Origin: Exiguobacterium sp. FSL W8-0210
GTDB lineage: Bacteria; Bacillota; Bacilli; Exiguobacteriales; Exiguobacteriaceae
Assembly (NCBI RefSeq): GCF_038006045.1
Contig: NZ_JBBOUK010000001.1
Coordinates: forward strand, 2,521,001-2,585,000
Direction of reading: 5' to 3'
Length of the DNA stretch: 64,000 bases
Below, in pieces: positions 1 through 7,720 of the stretch. The notes below the pieces were generated by a model. The model was given only the letters and a program-made list of their open reading frames with translations, did no database searches and was not told the DNA's origin. How positions within the stretch are numbered: position 1 is the stretch's first letter; every line of letters begins with the position of its first letter. The translations under genes and the position numbers were made by a program.

Positions 1-1
1 T

Positions 2-2134
2 GGCTTACGGCATTACGACGTGCAGCTCATGGGCGGTCTGGCATTACTTGAAGGACAAATCGCCGAGATGGCGACCGGTGAAGGAAAGACGCTCGTTGCT
101 TCACTCGCGAGCTTCACTCAGGCGCTTCATGGAAAAGGTGTTCACGTCATTACCGTCAATGAGTATCTGGCACAGCGCGATGCTGAGCAAATCGGTCAGA
201 TTCACCGCTTTTTAGGGTTGCAGGTCGGAATCAATTCAGCTGAAGCTACGTTTGAGGAAAAACGGATTGCCTACGCAGCGGATATTACATACGGTGTCGG
301 GACTGAATTCGGATTCGATTACCTGCGTGATCATCTGATCATAGAGCCGACGGAACGTCTGCAACGTCCGCTTCATTTCGCCTTGATCGACGAAGTCGAT
401 AGCATTTTAATCGATGAAGCGAAAACGCCACTCATTATGGCGGAACGAGACAGTGTCCACGAAGGGTTACAGCAACTCGTCCGTCATGTCGTCCAGACCT
501 TCGAAGACGAGCGGGATTATACGTTCGACGAAGAGATTAAAGCGGTCGCCTTGACTGACCAGGGAATCGAGACGATCGAGGAGGCGTTTGCGATTGATCA
601 TCTGTTTGCTGCTGAGCACTCCGTCCTTTTCCATTACGTCATTCAAGCCTTACGTGCTCATGTCGTCCTCAAACGGGATGTCGACTATATCGTCAAGGAT
701 CAAAAAATCGCGCTCGTCGACCTCTTCACGGGTCGTCTGATGGAAGGACGCAGTCTATCCGACGGGTTACATCAGGCACTTGAAGCAAAAGAAGGTGTTC
801 CCGTCACGGAAGAGAACCGGACGACGGCACAAATCACGATTCAGCATTATTTCCGTCTTTATCATCAGGTAGCAGGAATGACGGGTACAGCGGCGACGTC
901 ACGGGAGGAGTTCCAAAAGACGTACGGGATGGATGTCGTGACGATTCCATCGAATCGTCCGAAAATCCGGATCGATGCGGAGGACGTCATCTTTGCGACG
1001 CGTGACGAAAAATTAGAGGCAATCGCGCTGGCGACGAAATCGGCACACGTCACGGGACGACCGGTTCTGATCGGTACTTCGTCGATTGAACAGTCTTTAC
1101 GCGTCGCGAAGACACTTGATACACATGAACTCACCTACGAGATCCTGAACGCAAAAACCGTCGATCAGGAAGTCCGGATCATCGCTTCAGCCGGACAAGC
1201 CGGTCGAATCACGATCGCCACGAACATGGCTGGTCGCGGAACGGATATCTTACTTGATGAAACGGCACAACAACAAGGCGGTTTGTTCGTCATCGGAACG
1301 GAACGCCATGAATCGATCCGGATCGATAACCAACTCCGTGGTCGGGCAGGTCGCCAAGGCGATCCCGGATTGACGCAATTTTATCTCTCACTCGAAGATG
1401 AACTGCCTCGTCGTTTCGCGCGCGACCGTCTCGCACGCGTGCAACAAAAAGTACGGGATGCTTCCGGTCCATTGGCTTCACGTGACGTTCGGGATCTATT
1501 GCAGTTCGCTCAGTCGACGTGTGAATCCGTCAATCGGAGTGTTCGAGATGAACTCGTCCAGCTCGAAGAAGTCATCAGTGAACAACGGCAAGCGATCTAT
1601 CATCTCCGGAACAGAATCGTTGATGCGACGTCACTCGAGGACATCGTTCAGCCATTTGCAGGACGTGTCTTGCCGTCGATCCTCGACCAAACACTCTCTG
1701 ACGATCTCGTTCCAGAAGAATGGCCACTGGCTCTCGTCATGACAGAACTCGAGCAACTGTTACATCAACCAGTCACGTTAGAACGACTGGAGACGATCGA
1801 CGAGATGAAACGACAACTCGAGCCGCTGATTGCTGAAACCGAAGCCCTACTCGTTGCCCATGTTGCGGCTGAAAAAGAGACCGTCAAACGCTTCATCCTC
1901 CTTGCACTCGATGAGCAATGGACGCGCCACTTAACAGCCATGAACAGCTTAAAAGAAGGAATCCACCTCCGGAGTTACGGACAAGAGCAACCGGTCCGCA
2001 TCTTTGAGCGGGAAGGCATGGATTACTTCGAATATGCCATTGCGAGTTTCGAAAAGCAGGTTCTTTCTGGTATCTGCCGCGCCGAACAGACACACGATAG
2101 CGAAGGAGAACTGCACCATGCACACGTCGAATGA
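2..2134 (+). CDS. secA2: Accessory Sec translocase ATPase SecA2 (5' end outside window)
   Basis: ATP-driven preprotein motor at the membrane, here probably the accessory SecA2 rather than housekeeping SecA. The reading frame is open from base 2, so the N-terminus, probably some 70-80 residues, lies upstream. 710 residues are visible. The SecA hallmark DVQLMGG comes first, then Walker A (ATGEGKT, visible residues 24-30), the DEAD-like box IDEVDSILIDEAKTPL near residue 130 and the helicase motif NMAGRGTDI near 400. The C-terminus ends shortly after the helical scaffold and lacks the Cys-rich zinc-binding tail of SecA1. The partner gene, which starts inside this one's last codons, resembles SlaP of the Bacillus anthracis SecA2 system, which exports S-layer proteins. 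The SecA assignment is certain; the SecA2 subtype rests on the missing tail and the neighbour. Confidence 0.93.
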   Translation, partial: GLRHYDVQLMGGLALLEGQIAEMATGEGKTLVASLASFTQALHGKGVHVITVNEYLAQRDAEQIGQIHRFLGLQVGINSAEATFEEKRIAYAADITYGVGTEFGFDYLRDHLIIEPTERLQRPLHFALIDEVDSILIDEAKTPLIMAERDSVHEGLQQLVRHVVQTFEDERDYTFDEEIKAVALTDQGIETIEEAFAIDHLFAAEHSVLFHYVIQALRAHVVLKRDVDYIVKDQKIALVDLFTGRLMEGRSLSDGLHQALEAKEGVPVTEENRTTAQITIQHYFRLYHQVAGMTGTAATSREEFQKTYGMDVVTIPSNRPKIRIDAEDVIFATRDEKLEAIALATKSAHVTGRPVLIGTSSIEQSLRVAKTLDTHELTYEILNAKTVDQEVRIIASAGQAGRITIATNMAGRGTDILLDETAQQQGGLFVIGTERHESIRIDNQLRGRAGRQGDPGLTQFYLSLEDELPRRFARDRLARVQQKVRDASGPLASRDVRDLLQFAQSTCESVNRSVRDELVQLEEVISEQRQAIYHLRNRIVDATSLEDIVQPFAGRVLPSILDQTLSDDLVPEEWPLALVMTELEQLLHQPVTLERLETIDEMKRQLEPLIAETEALLVAHVAAEKETVKRFILLALDEQWTRHLTAMNSLKEGIHLRSYGQEQPVRIFEREGMDYFEYAIASFEKQVLSGICRAEQTHDSEGELHHAHVE

Positions 2135-2879
2135 AGTGTTCCGTCCCCCGCTCTATTTCACGGAGGACATGCCGATCGTCAAGGAAGACGAATACGTCTT
2201 TCGTCACGTCGCGAAACAACTACCTGAGTTACAGGTCAATCAGATGGCGATCCATCTGTTTCAAGTCTTATCGCGTCGTCCACTTCAAGTCATCGCCTTA
2301 TTCCAAAACACGTTGTCTCGGTCGTTCCATCTGAATGATCTCGTCGTCCTTGCGCTCTCCGGTGACGAACTCGTCGCTCGCAAAGTCCTCAGTATCGAAG
2401 AAGTTCCCGTCATTCTTCCGATGGCGACGTTGCCGCTCTGGTTGACGTTTGAAGAAGACGACTGTTTCGTCGACCTCGAACAGTTGACGGAACCGCTGCA
2501 ACTCGTCTTCTCAAGTGAGACACTGACTGAGCTGTTCATCGACGATGACTTCACGGAACCCGAGCAACGGATGATTCGTCAAGTCGCTTATTCGCATCCG
2601 ACACCTCCAGCAGATGGCTGGTCTCTCTTACCGGTCTCGATCATGCGCGAGCCGGATACTGTGACCGCGACCGTCCTCGTCCGTAATGCCAGCGATCAGA
2701 CACTGACGCTCGAGGCGCTAGCGTTCGAACTGATGAATGGCGAGACGCCACTCGCAGACGTCATCCATCCTGGATTGTCTTTACCCGCTCATAGCCAACA
2801 TGCGATTCGTCTCCGTTTCGCCTGCACCGCAACAGACGTCCCTGCATTCGGTCTCCGTTATCTTCCTCCCTCTTCCTAA
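2118..2879 (+). CDS. Accessory Sec system S-layer assembly protein, SlaP-like
   Basis: 253-residue cytoplasmic protein with no signal peptide or membrane segment. ATG 2118 is chosen because GAAGGAG lies just upstream and the frame then overlaps the last 17 bases of secA2, which points to translational coupling. It holds two similar all-beta halves (about residues 10-120 and 150-250). Each opens with a conserved element (YVFRHVAKQLPELQ in the first, WSLLPVSI in the second) followed by strands of the type VVTALVRN, here VTATVLVRNASDQTL. This matches the duplicated SLAP domain of B. anthracis SlaP, which works with SecA2 in S-layer protein export. The match is from memory of the family pattern, not a search. 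A shared terminator follows directly. Confidence 0.72.
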   Translation: MHTSNEVFRPPLYFTEDMPIVKEDEYVFRHVAKQLPELQVNQMAIHLFQVLSRRPLQVIALFQNTLSRSFHLNDLVVLALSGDELVARKVLSIEEVPVILPMATLPLWLTFEEDDCFVDLEQLTEPLQLVFSSETLTELFIDDDFTEPEQRMIRQVAYSHPTPPADGWSLLPVSIMREPDTVTATVLVRNASDQTLTLEALAFELMNGETPLADVIHPGLSLPAHSQHAIRLRFACTATDVPAFGLRYLPPSS

Positions 2880-2880
2880 A

Positions 2881-2915
2881 AAAACGTCTCGGCACACAAG
2901 ATGCCGAGACGTTTT
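2881..2915. terminator. Bidirectional terminator between slaP-like gene and asp23
   Basis: Perfect 14-bp stem (2881-2894 with 2902-2915) and 7-nt loop, flanked by A-runs and T-runs. It closes the secA2 operon on + and the Asp23 gene on -. Confidence 0.9.
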
Positions 2916-2917
2916 GC

Positions 2918-3250
2918 TTATCCTTTTAAGAGTCCGATGACGCGGACGTTGATCGCTTTTGGTTGGAACGCGAGCATGTTTTCCATGTCTTGTGCGATCC
3001 TTTCTTGGACTTTTCCAGCTGTCTTGATGATCGACATGCCGTATTTGATATGCACGGACAGACTGACCGTGATGTCGCCACCGACATCTTCGACTTTTAC
3101 GAGTTTGACCATCTGTTTTTCCTGCAATTTCGAATCATCTGCTGTAAAGGCGATGCCTTCCGTTTCTTGAACGGCTACCCCTGCGATGACCTCGATGACT
3201 TGTTGCGAGACGTTCACGACACCGTCCGCATTATTTAAATTATATGACAT
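2918..3250 (-). CDS. Asp23/Gls24 family envelope stress protein
   Basis: 110-residue cytoplasmic protein of the Asp23/Gls24 family (YqhY/YloU type in Bacillus). Members sit beneath the membrane and are linked to envelope or alkaline stress and lipid homeostasis. Family features visible are GVVNVSQQVIEVIAGVAVQETEGI near the N-terminus (split here by family-typical positions), a central ITVSLSVHIKYGMSI strand region and the QERIAQDMENML helix. ATG 3250 is preferred over GTG 3259 because the sequence GAAGGG then sits about 10 bases upstream. It is a single gene between two hairpins, convergent with the secA2 operon. The specific role is unknown. Confidence 0.85.
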   Translation of the reverse strand: MSYNLNNADGVVNVSQQVIEVIAGVAVQETEGIAFTADDSKLQEKQMVKLVKVEDVGGDITVSLSVHIKYGMSIIKTAGKVQERIAQDMENMLAFQPKAINVRVIGLLKG

Positions 3251-3307
3251 ACCTTCCACGCCCTTCGTCTAGTAATCCATCTATCTTAAAGTGTAATGCA
3301 TTCCGCC

Positions 3308-4369
3308 TTATTTTGAAAGGTCTTCCCGTTTCTCGACGATCGGGCGAATGTCGATCTCAATCAAAGGACGGAGGACACGGACGACGAGCGGGTGTATGAT
3401 GATACCAACGATCAACAAGGCGACGCCAATCATGATCAGTAAGGCAAGCCATGCTTGTGGAACGAACGCATCCGTCACATATTGACGCCACGCCATGACG
3501 AAGAAGACATGGAGTAGATAAACGTAGAGGCTGAGTTCCCCAGCTCGTGTGATGAGCGGGAGGCGACGCATCGGAATCAACATCATGAAACCGATCGAGG
3601 CCGCGATCGACAAGACATAGATGACGCTATGCTTGAGTACCCCAATCCACGTGTCACTGTCATACTGTTCAGCGTACGGGAAACGATGCTTGAAGGCATT
3701 CGCGAAATCGACGATCTCTTGCGGTGTGTCACGCCACGCCTCGAACAATAAGAAGCCCATGACGGCTGCGAACGTCACACCACCAATCAAGCGGACGTTC
3801 ATCCGGCGCTTGAAGTTCTTCGGCATCTCGAAGATGCGGATGAATTCGTGTTCCGATAGGTAGTTCCCGAGCAAGAAATACGGATAGAACATGATCAGCT
3901 TCCGAAGTGCCAAGAATCCCGTGTTCTCGAGTTCGAATCCATACAGCAAGGCGAAGGCAAGACCGAACCAGACATATCCACGCAAGTGAACGACATATGG
4001 CGTCACGATGTACCAGACGACCATGACGAACAGGTACCAAAGTGCCCAGTAGGGACGTAGGAGATGCGTACCGATGTTTTCACCGGAAAAGAGCGGCAAT
4101 CCTTCTCCAAGCGTCGCCCAAGATCCAATTAAGATTTGCCAGACACAGTAGACGGCAAATAGTTGGATGACACGTAAATACTTGTTTTCGCGGAAGAAAT
4201 AACCGCTTAAAATAATGAATAATGGCATATGAAACGAGTAAATCAACAGATAAACCGTCTCAAGCAACTTTCCGTCATAATCAAACCGTAAATCCGTCAG
4301 CATGTGACCAATGACGACGAAAATGACAAGAAAACCTTTGATATTATCAAACCACGGATTCCGATTCAT
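3308..4369 (-). CDS. Acyltransferase 3 family membrane protein (O-acetyltransferase-like)
   Basis: 353-residue polytopic membrane protein with about ten hydrophobic segments. It opens with RNPWFDNIKGFLVIFVVIGH, the N-terminal motif of acyltransferase-3 proteins, whose His is implicated in acyl transfer; HMPLFIILSGYFF further on is also family-typical. Such enzymes move acetyl or other acyl groups across the membrane onto peptidoglycan, exopolysaccharide or wall polymers. OatA enzymes fuse this domain to an extracellular SGNH esterase domain. Here the C-terminus ends after the last membrane helix, and an SGNH protein with an N-terminal anchor is encoded divergently 42 bp away. The substrate cannot be told from the sequence. 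Confidence 0.85.
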   Translation of the reverse strand: MNRNPWFDNIKGFLVIFVVIGHMLTDLRFDYDGKLLETVYLLIYSFHMPLFIILSGYFFRENKYLRVIQLFAVYCVWQILIGSWATLGEGLPLFSGENIGTHLLRPYWALWYLFVMVVWYIVTPYVVHLRGYVWFGLAFALLYGFELENTGFLALRKLIMFYPYFLLGNYLSEHEFIRIFEMPKNFKRRMNVRLIGGVTFAAVMGFLLFEAWRDTPQEIVDFANAFKHRFPYAEQYDSDTWIGVLKHSVIYVLSIAASIGFMMLIPMRRLPLITRAGELSLYVYLLHVFFVMAWRQYVTDAFVPQAWLALLIMIGVALLIVGIIIHPLVVRVLRPLIEIDIRPIVEKREDLSK

Positions 4370-4411
4370 GTTACACTACCCCTTATACTCCCTCGAAAGG
4401 AACGAATGTTT

Positions 4412-5152
4412 ATGAAAAAGACACTCCTGATTCTATCTGTCGTCTTGAACGTCGTTCTCCTTGCATTGTTACTGGGACGTAAACCTCTCGAACTATTCGA
4501 AAGCGTCTTACCTGCAACGAGTACGACTCCAGTCACGACATTCCAATACGATAAGAACCCGAACTATGTCCGTTTGAATAGTTTATTCCATACTTATCGA
4601 TACCCAAAATCAGCGAACGCTGTCATGTTAGGTGACTCGATGACGAATTTTGCCGATTGGCGCATCTTGATGGAGGATCCGACAATCATTAATTTCGGGA
4701 TTCCTGGCGATACGACAGAAGGCTTTTTGACTCGCCTCGACTTGATCATCGAGATGAAACCAAAACGCGTCTTCCTGATGGGTGGTATCAATGATATTCG
4801 TCACTATACACCGATTCCGCAAATCACTGAGAACATGACGACGATTGTGACGACACTTCGAAAAAATAACATCGACGTCGTCATTCAGTCAACCGTTCCT
4901 GTCGCACCGAAGTATTCGGATTCCGTCCGAATCAACCGTGATGTCGAAGCGTTGAACCGGAATTTACAAAATCTCGCTCAATCGCTTAAGGTTCCATTCG
5001 TCGACTTACGACCTGTCTTGACGAATAAACAAGGATATCTTCAGAATCGCTTGACGTATGATGGATTACATCTCGTCGGTGGCGGTTATCTACGCTGGAG
5101 TGATGCGCTGAAACCCTATGCGCTGAAAACCGATTTGACAGCAAATAACTAA
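4412..5152 (+). CDS. SGNH/GDSL hydrolase, membrane-anchored
   Basis: 246-residue protein with an N-terminal hydrophobic segment (about residues 3-20) followed by an extracellular SGNH-hydrolase fold. Block I is VMLGDSMTNF (nucleophile Ser), block II NFGIPGDTT (Gly), block III GGINDI (Asn) and block V DGLHL (Asp-x-x-His), so the catalytic set is complete. Two in-frame ATGs exist, at 4406 and 4412; 4412 has the better spacing from AAAGGA. The divergent acyltransferase-3 gene suggests the pair O-acylates a cell-surface polymer, but de-acylation is equally possible. A strong bidirectional terminator follows. Confidence 0.85.
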   Translation: MKKTLLILSVVLNVVLLALLLGRKPLELFESVLPATSTTPVTTFQYDKNPNYVRLNSLFHTYRYPKSANAVMLGDSMTNFADWRILMEDPTIINFGIPGDTTEGFLTRLDLIIEMKPKRVFLMGGINDIRHYTPIPQITENMTTIVTTLRKNNIDVVIQSTVPVAPKYSDSVRINRDVEALNRNLQNLAQSLKVPFVDLRPVLTNKQGYLQNRLTYDGLHLVGGGYLRWSDALKPYALKTDLTANN

Positions 5153-5157
5153 ACGAA

Positions 5158-5194
5158 AAAGCGGCTCATCCCGATTTCCGGGATGAGCCGCTTT
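5158..5194. terminator. Bidirectional terminator (SGNH gene / 34-aa ORF)
   Basis: 12-bp GC-rich stem (5161-5172 with 5180-5191), 7-nt loop, A-run on the left and T-rich on the right. It works for the + gene and for the small - strand gene. Confidence 0.9.
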
Positions 5195-5200
5195 CGATTA

Positions 5201-5305
5201 TTAGTCTTCTTGGTTTTTGACACCCATGTACGCTGCGACGCTCGATGCTGAGAAAACTGCAACGGCAACGATACCGACAGCAATCCAAATCACTTGATCC
5301 ATCAT
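5201..5305 (-). CDS. Small single-pass membrane protein (34 aa)
   Basis: Starts MMDQVIWIAVG and ends GVKNQED. One hydrophobic helix spans about residues 5-26, with a charged C-terminal tail. The start is supported by a strong AAAGGGGG about 10 bases upstream of ATG 5305; a second in-frame ATG follows immediately. The longer open frame upstream of this start has no ribosome-binding site and looks non-coding. It has its own shared terminator. I do not recognise the family; its size and shape suit a membrane-associated regulator or complex subunit, but nothing here shows which. Confidence 0.65.
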   Translation of the reverse strand: MMDQVIWIAVGIVAVAVFSASSVAAYMGVKNQED

Positions 5306-5484
5306 TTCTTTATATCCCCCTTTATGTAACCGCTCACTTCTACATTTAGCGTACACGAATTTCGTCAAGAAAGAAACACATTTTCCATGTCTAATGACTA
5401 GACGATTCGGGAAAAAGTAACTATAGTAGAAGGACAACTAAAAATTGTCAGAAAATTCGATTATTTAACAAGGAGGTGTTTCTG

Positions 5485-5952
5485 ATGGCCACTTCATTGC
5501 TTACGCCGAAAGTGACGTTACGACATCGAAGTACTCTCAACTTTGGATATTGGCTTGTCATCGGATGCATAGGATGGGGGATGCTTGCCCTCGTCACGAA
5601 TGTTGGTACTATTATTAGTCGTCTTCCTTTATATGAAAGCATTCCCCTCGCCATCCTTGTACTTGCCCTCACAGGTGTCGTACTAAAAATGGCGCGTGAC
5701 GAGTGGTGGATTCGTTATCTTGAACGTCAGACCCAGTATTACATCGGACACGAAACCGTGACCGGTTGGTGTACCACGATTGATAGCATGTGGCTGATCC
5801 GTAAGACGATGCGCCGTGAACTTCGCCTGCTCTACCGGCAGCTTGCGCAGACGAAAGCATCGGAAGAAGTGAAACAGACGCTCGCCCTTCAGCTCGTCGA
5901 GCGTGGTGTGCTCATCGTCTATTCTCGACCAAAAAGTGATCATCCTGCTTGA
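5485..5952 (+). CDS. Hypothetical two-helix membrane protein
   Basis: 155 residues. ATG 5485 sits 8 bases after a perfect AAGGAGGTG. Two membrane helices (about residues 20-45 and 53-70) are followed by a basic cytoplasmic domain with a WWIRYLERQTQYYIG segment and an arginine-rich helix (RKTMRRELRLLYRQL). No enzymatic motif is visible and the family is not recognised. It is a single gene, divergent from the 34-aa gene and convergent with mhqD. Confidence 0.75.
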   Translation: MATSLLTPKVTLRHRSTLNFGYWLVIGCIGWGMLALVTNVGTIISRLPLYESIPLAILVLALTGVVLKMARDEWWIRYLERQTQYYIGHETVTGWCTTIDSMWLIRKTMRRELRLLYRQLAQTKASEEVKQTLALQLVERGVLIVYSRPKSDHPA

Positions 5953-5962
5953 AACGAAAAGA

Positions 5963-6014
5963 GGACTGCCCCATCATCTTCTATGAAAGAAGGAGATGGG
6001 GCAGCCCTTTTTTT
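5963..6014. terminator. Bidirectional terminator between the membrane protein gene and mhqD
   Basis: 10-bp stem CTGCCCCATC (5966-5975) with 5995-6004, extended inside by TCTTC/GAAGGA, then seven T. The reverse strand also reads as a terminator, overlapping the mhqD stop codon. Confidence 0.85.
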
Positions 6015-6609
6015 AATGTTTCAGCCAATCCGTTGCCGCTTCAATCGTTGGCATGACCAGTTGGTGACCATGATTCGACCACGTGACGTCGACTGATGCA
6101 CCGGCTTGCTTCAAGAGTGCTGATAATTCTTCCGTTTCCTGAGCCGGACAGATTGGGTCATTGCTTCCGGCGCCGATGAAGACGCGCACGTCTGATAAAT
6201 CAGGTAACGTCACACCACGACGTGGTACCATCGGATGCAACAGAATCGCTTGTTTGAACAAGGCTTCTTCGAACAACATATTCGCCGCGATGTTCGCACC
6301 GTTCGAATATCCGACTGGAATCAGACGATCGAGATCAAAACCACGCTCCGCTGCCTGGTCACGTAAAAACTGAATTAAACGTGCTGTCCGTAAAGCGAGG
6401 TCTTCTTCATCGAAGACGCCTTCTGCGAGTCGTTTGAAGAATCGTGGCATCCCGTTTTCCGAGACTTCCCCGCGGACGGACAAGTAACCTGCTTCCGAAT
6501 CGAGCAACGAGACGAGTCCGACGAGATCTTGTTCCGTTCCGCCTGTGCCATGTAAAAATAAAAAGATGGGTGCGTCTGCTGTTTTTGGTGCTTGGTATAA
6601 ATGAATCAT
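6013..6609 (-). CDS. Carboxylesterase/phospholipase family hydrolase, MhqD-like
   Basis: 198-residue cytoplasmic alpha/beta hydrolase. Visible are FLFLHGTGG (oxyanion region, residues 16-24), the nucleophile elbow GYSNGA, the acid in the GAGSNDPICP region and the late catalytic His in NHGHQL. Length and motifs fit B. subtilis MhqD (YodD). It overlaps the upstream ring-cleaving dioxygenase gene by the 4-base ATGA, as expected for a translationally coupled mhqED-like pair. In Bacillus this pair answers to 2-methylhydroquinone, catechol and thiol stress under MhqR. Whether this copy has the same inducer is inference. Confidence 0.82.
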   Translation of the reverse strand: MIHLYQAPKTADAPIFLFLHGTGGTEQDLVGLVSLLDSEAGYLSVRGEVSENGMPRFFKRLAEGVFDEEDLALRTARLIQFLRDQAAERGFDLDRLIPVGYSNGANIAANMLFEEALFKQAILLHPMVPRRGVTLPDLSDVRVFIGAGSNDPICPAQETEELSALLKQAGASVDVTWSNHGHQLVMPTIEAATDWLKH

Positions 6610-7541
6610 ACGAGTCTCCCCTTCGGTACAGTAATAGGTGTTACATGATTTGTGATCGCCGTACGATGTGCTTCGAATTGTTCCGGCAACTTCAAGTCTT
6701 CTCCGAGCATCTCGAACTCTTCATCGATTGCGAATCCTGGATTGTCGGTCGCAATTTCATGGAGGATCCGACCGCGGTCATGGAAATAGATCGATGTGAA
6801 GTAATTGCGGTCCTTCACTTCAGTGGTCAGCAAACCGAACGCGTTGATGGCGTTCATCCAGTCGAGTTGTTCCTTTTGATCCGTCGCCCGCCACGCGATA
6901 TGGTGAACCGTTCCCGTTCCCGGACGACCGACTGGCATTTGACCATGAACGACGTCAACGACATTCCCGAACTCGCCTTCTGCGATGTACCGGTCAACGG
7001 TTTCCGTCCGTTTGCTGAGTGTCAGGCCGAATGTGTCTGTCAGTAATTTTGCTGTGTCTGATGGATCCCGTGACAGTAACGTCGCTCCCGCGAATCCTTT
7101 AATCGCGACCTCACGTGTGATGCTGTCGATTTCATAGCGACTGTTCGGTCCCTTGCGTTCGACGAGTTCAATCTGGAGACCATGTGGATCTTCGAAGGCG
7201 ATCTGTTGCTCTCCGAAACGAACCGTCTCTTCAAACGAGACGTTTTTTTCTGTCAGTCGCGCTTTCCAAAAATCTGCTGCACCGACCGGAATCGCGTAAG
7301 CTGTCGTTCCGACTTGTCCGGCACCGACCTGTCCTTTTGCCATGCCTTTAAACGGAAAGAACGTGATGATCGTTCCCGGTGCTCCGGATTCGTTCCCAAA
7401 ATAGAAGTGGTACGTTCCTGGATCATCGAAGTTGACCGTTTTTTTGACGAATCGTAGTCCGAGAATGGTTCCGTAAAAATCGAGATTTTCTTGTGGATCG
7501 CCGACCATCGCTGAGATATGATGAATGCCTTGCGTTTTCAT
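6606..7541 (-). CDS. Ring-cleaving dioxygenase, VOC family, MhqE/MhqO-like
   Basis: 311-residue protein with two vicinal-oxygen-chelate modules. The first starts GIHHISAMVGDPQENLDFY, the second near residue 145 (KGFAGATLLSRDP). Candidate metal ligands are the early His of HHIS, the His of VHHIAWR in module 2 and the Glu of HEIATD. ATG 7541 is selected because AAGGAGGA lies 8 bases upstream; the longer frame upstream lacks any such site and runs through the promoter. It is the first gene of a two-gene operon with mhqD. Probable role: detoxification of quinones or catechols. Confidence 0.85.
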   Translation of the reverse strand: MKTQGIHHISAMVGDPQENLDFYGTILGLRFVKKTVNFDDPGTYHFYFGNESGAPGTIITFFPFKGMAKGQVGAGQVGTTAYAIPVGAADFWKARLTEKNVSFEETVRFGEQQIAFEDPHGLQIELVERKGPNSRYEIDSITREVAIKGFAGATLLSRDPSDTAKLLTDTFGLTLSKRTETVDRYIAEGEFGNVVDVVHGQMPVGRPGTGTVHHIAWRATDQKEQLDWMNAINAFGLLTTEVKDRNYFTSIYFHDRGRILHEIATDNPGFAIDEEFEMLGEDLKLPEQFEAHRTAITNHVTPITVPKGRLV

Positions 7542-7578
7542 ATGATGCGTTCCTCCTTCAGTCGTATCTATTAACACA

Positions 7579-7607
7579 ATAATAGTAACTAATGTACAAA
7601 AAGTAAA
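7579..7607 (-). promoter_or_regulatory. Sigma-A-type promoter of mhqED-like operon
   Basis: On the reverse strand -35 TTTACT (7602-7607), 17-bp spacer and -10 TATTAT (7579-7584), 38 bases upstream of the mhqE ATG. No convincing MhqR-type palindrome was found around it. Confidence 0.55.
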
Positions 7608-7652
7608 CCGATAAGCCTTTTCATTACTGCTTTCTGGAACCTTTACCCATTT

Positions 7653-7681
7653 TTGACCGTAGGACACTAAGTAACAATGAT
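7653..7681 (+). promoter_or_regulatory. Candidate promoter of ABC exporter operon
   Basis: -35 TTGACC (7653-7658), 17-bp spacer and -10-like AATGAT (7676-7681). The -10 is weak, so the call is tentative. Confidence 0.35.
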
Positions 7682-7720
7682 ACACTTGTCGTGCAACAGA
7701 CGTCTTTAAAGGAGGTTCTT

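Noticed and set aside
6444-7046. A 200-codon open frame on + inside the mhqD/mhqE region
   Set aside because: It lies opposite the well-supported VOC dioxygenase and hydrolase, has no ribosome site and its composition is that of a reverse-complement shadow.
7561-7607. MarR/MhqR-type operator at the mhqE promoter
   Set aside because: Several AGTAA/TTACT words occur but no inverted repeat with arms longer than four bases could be defined.
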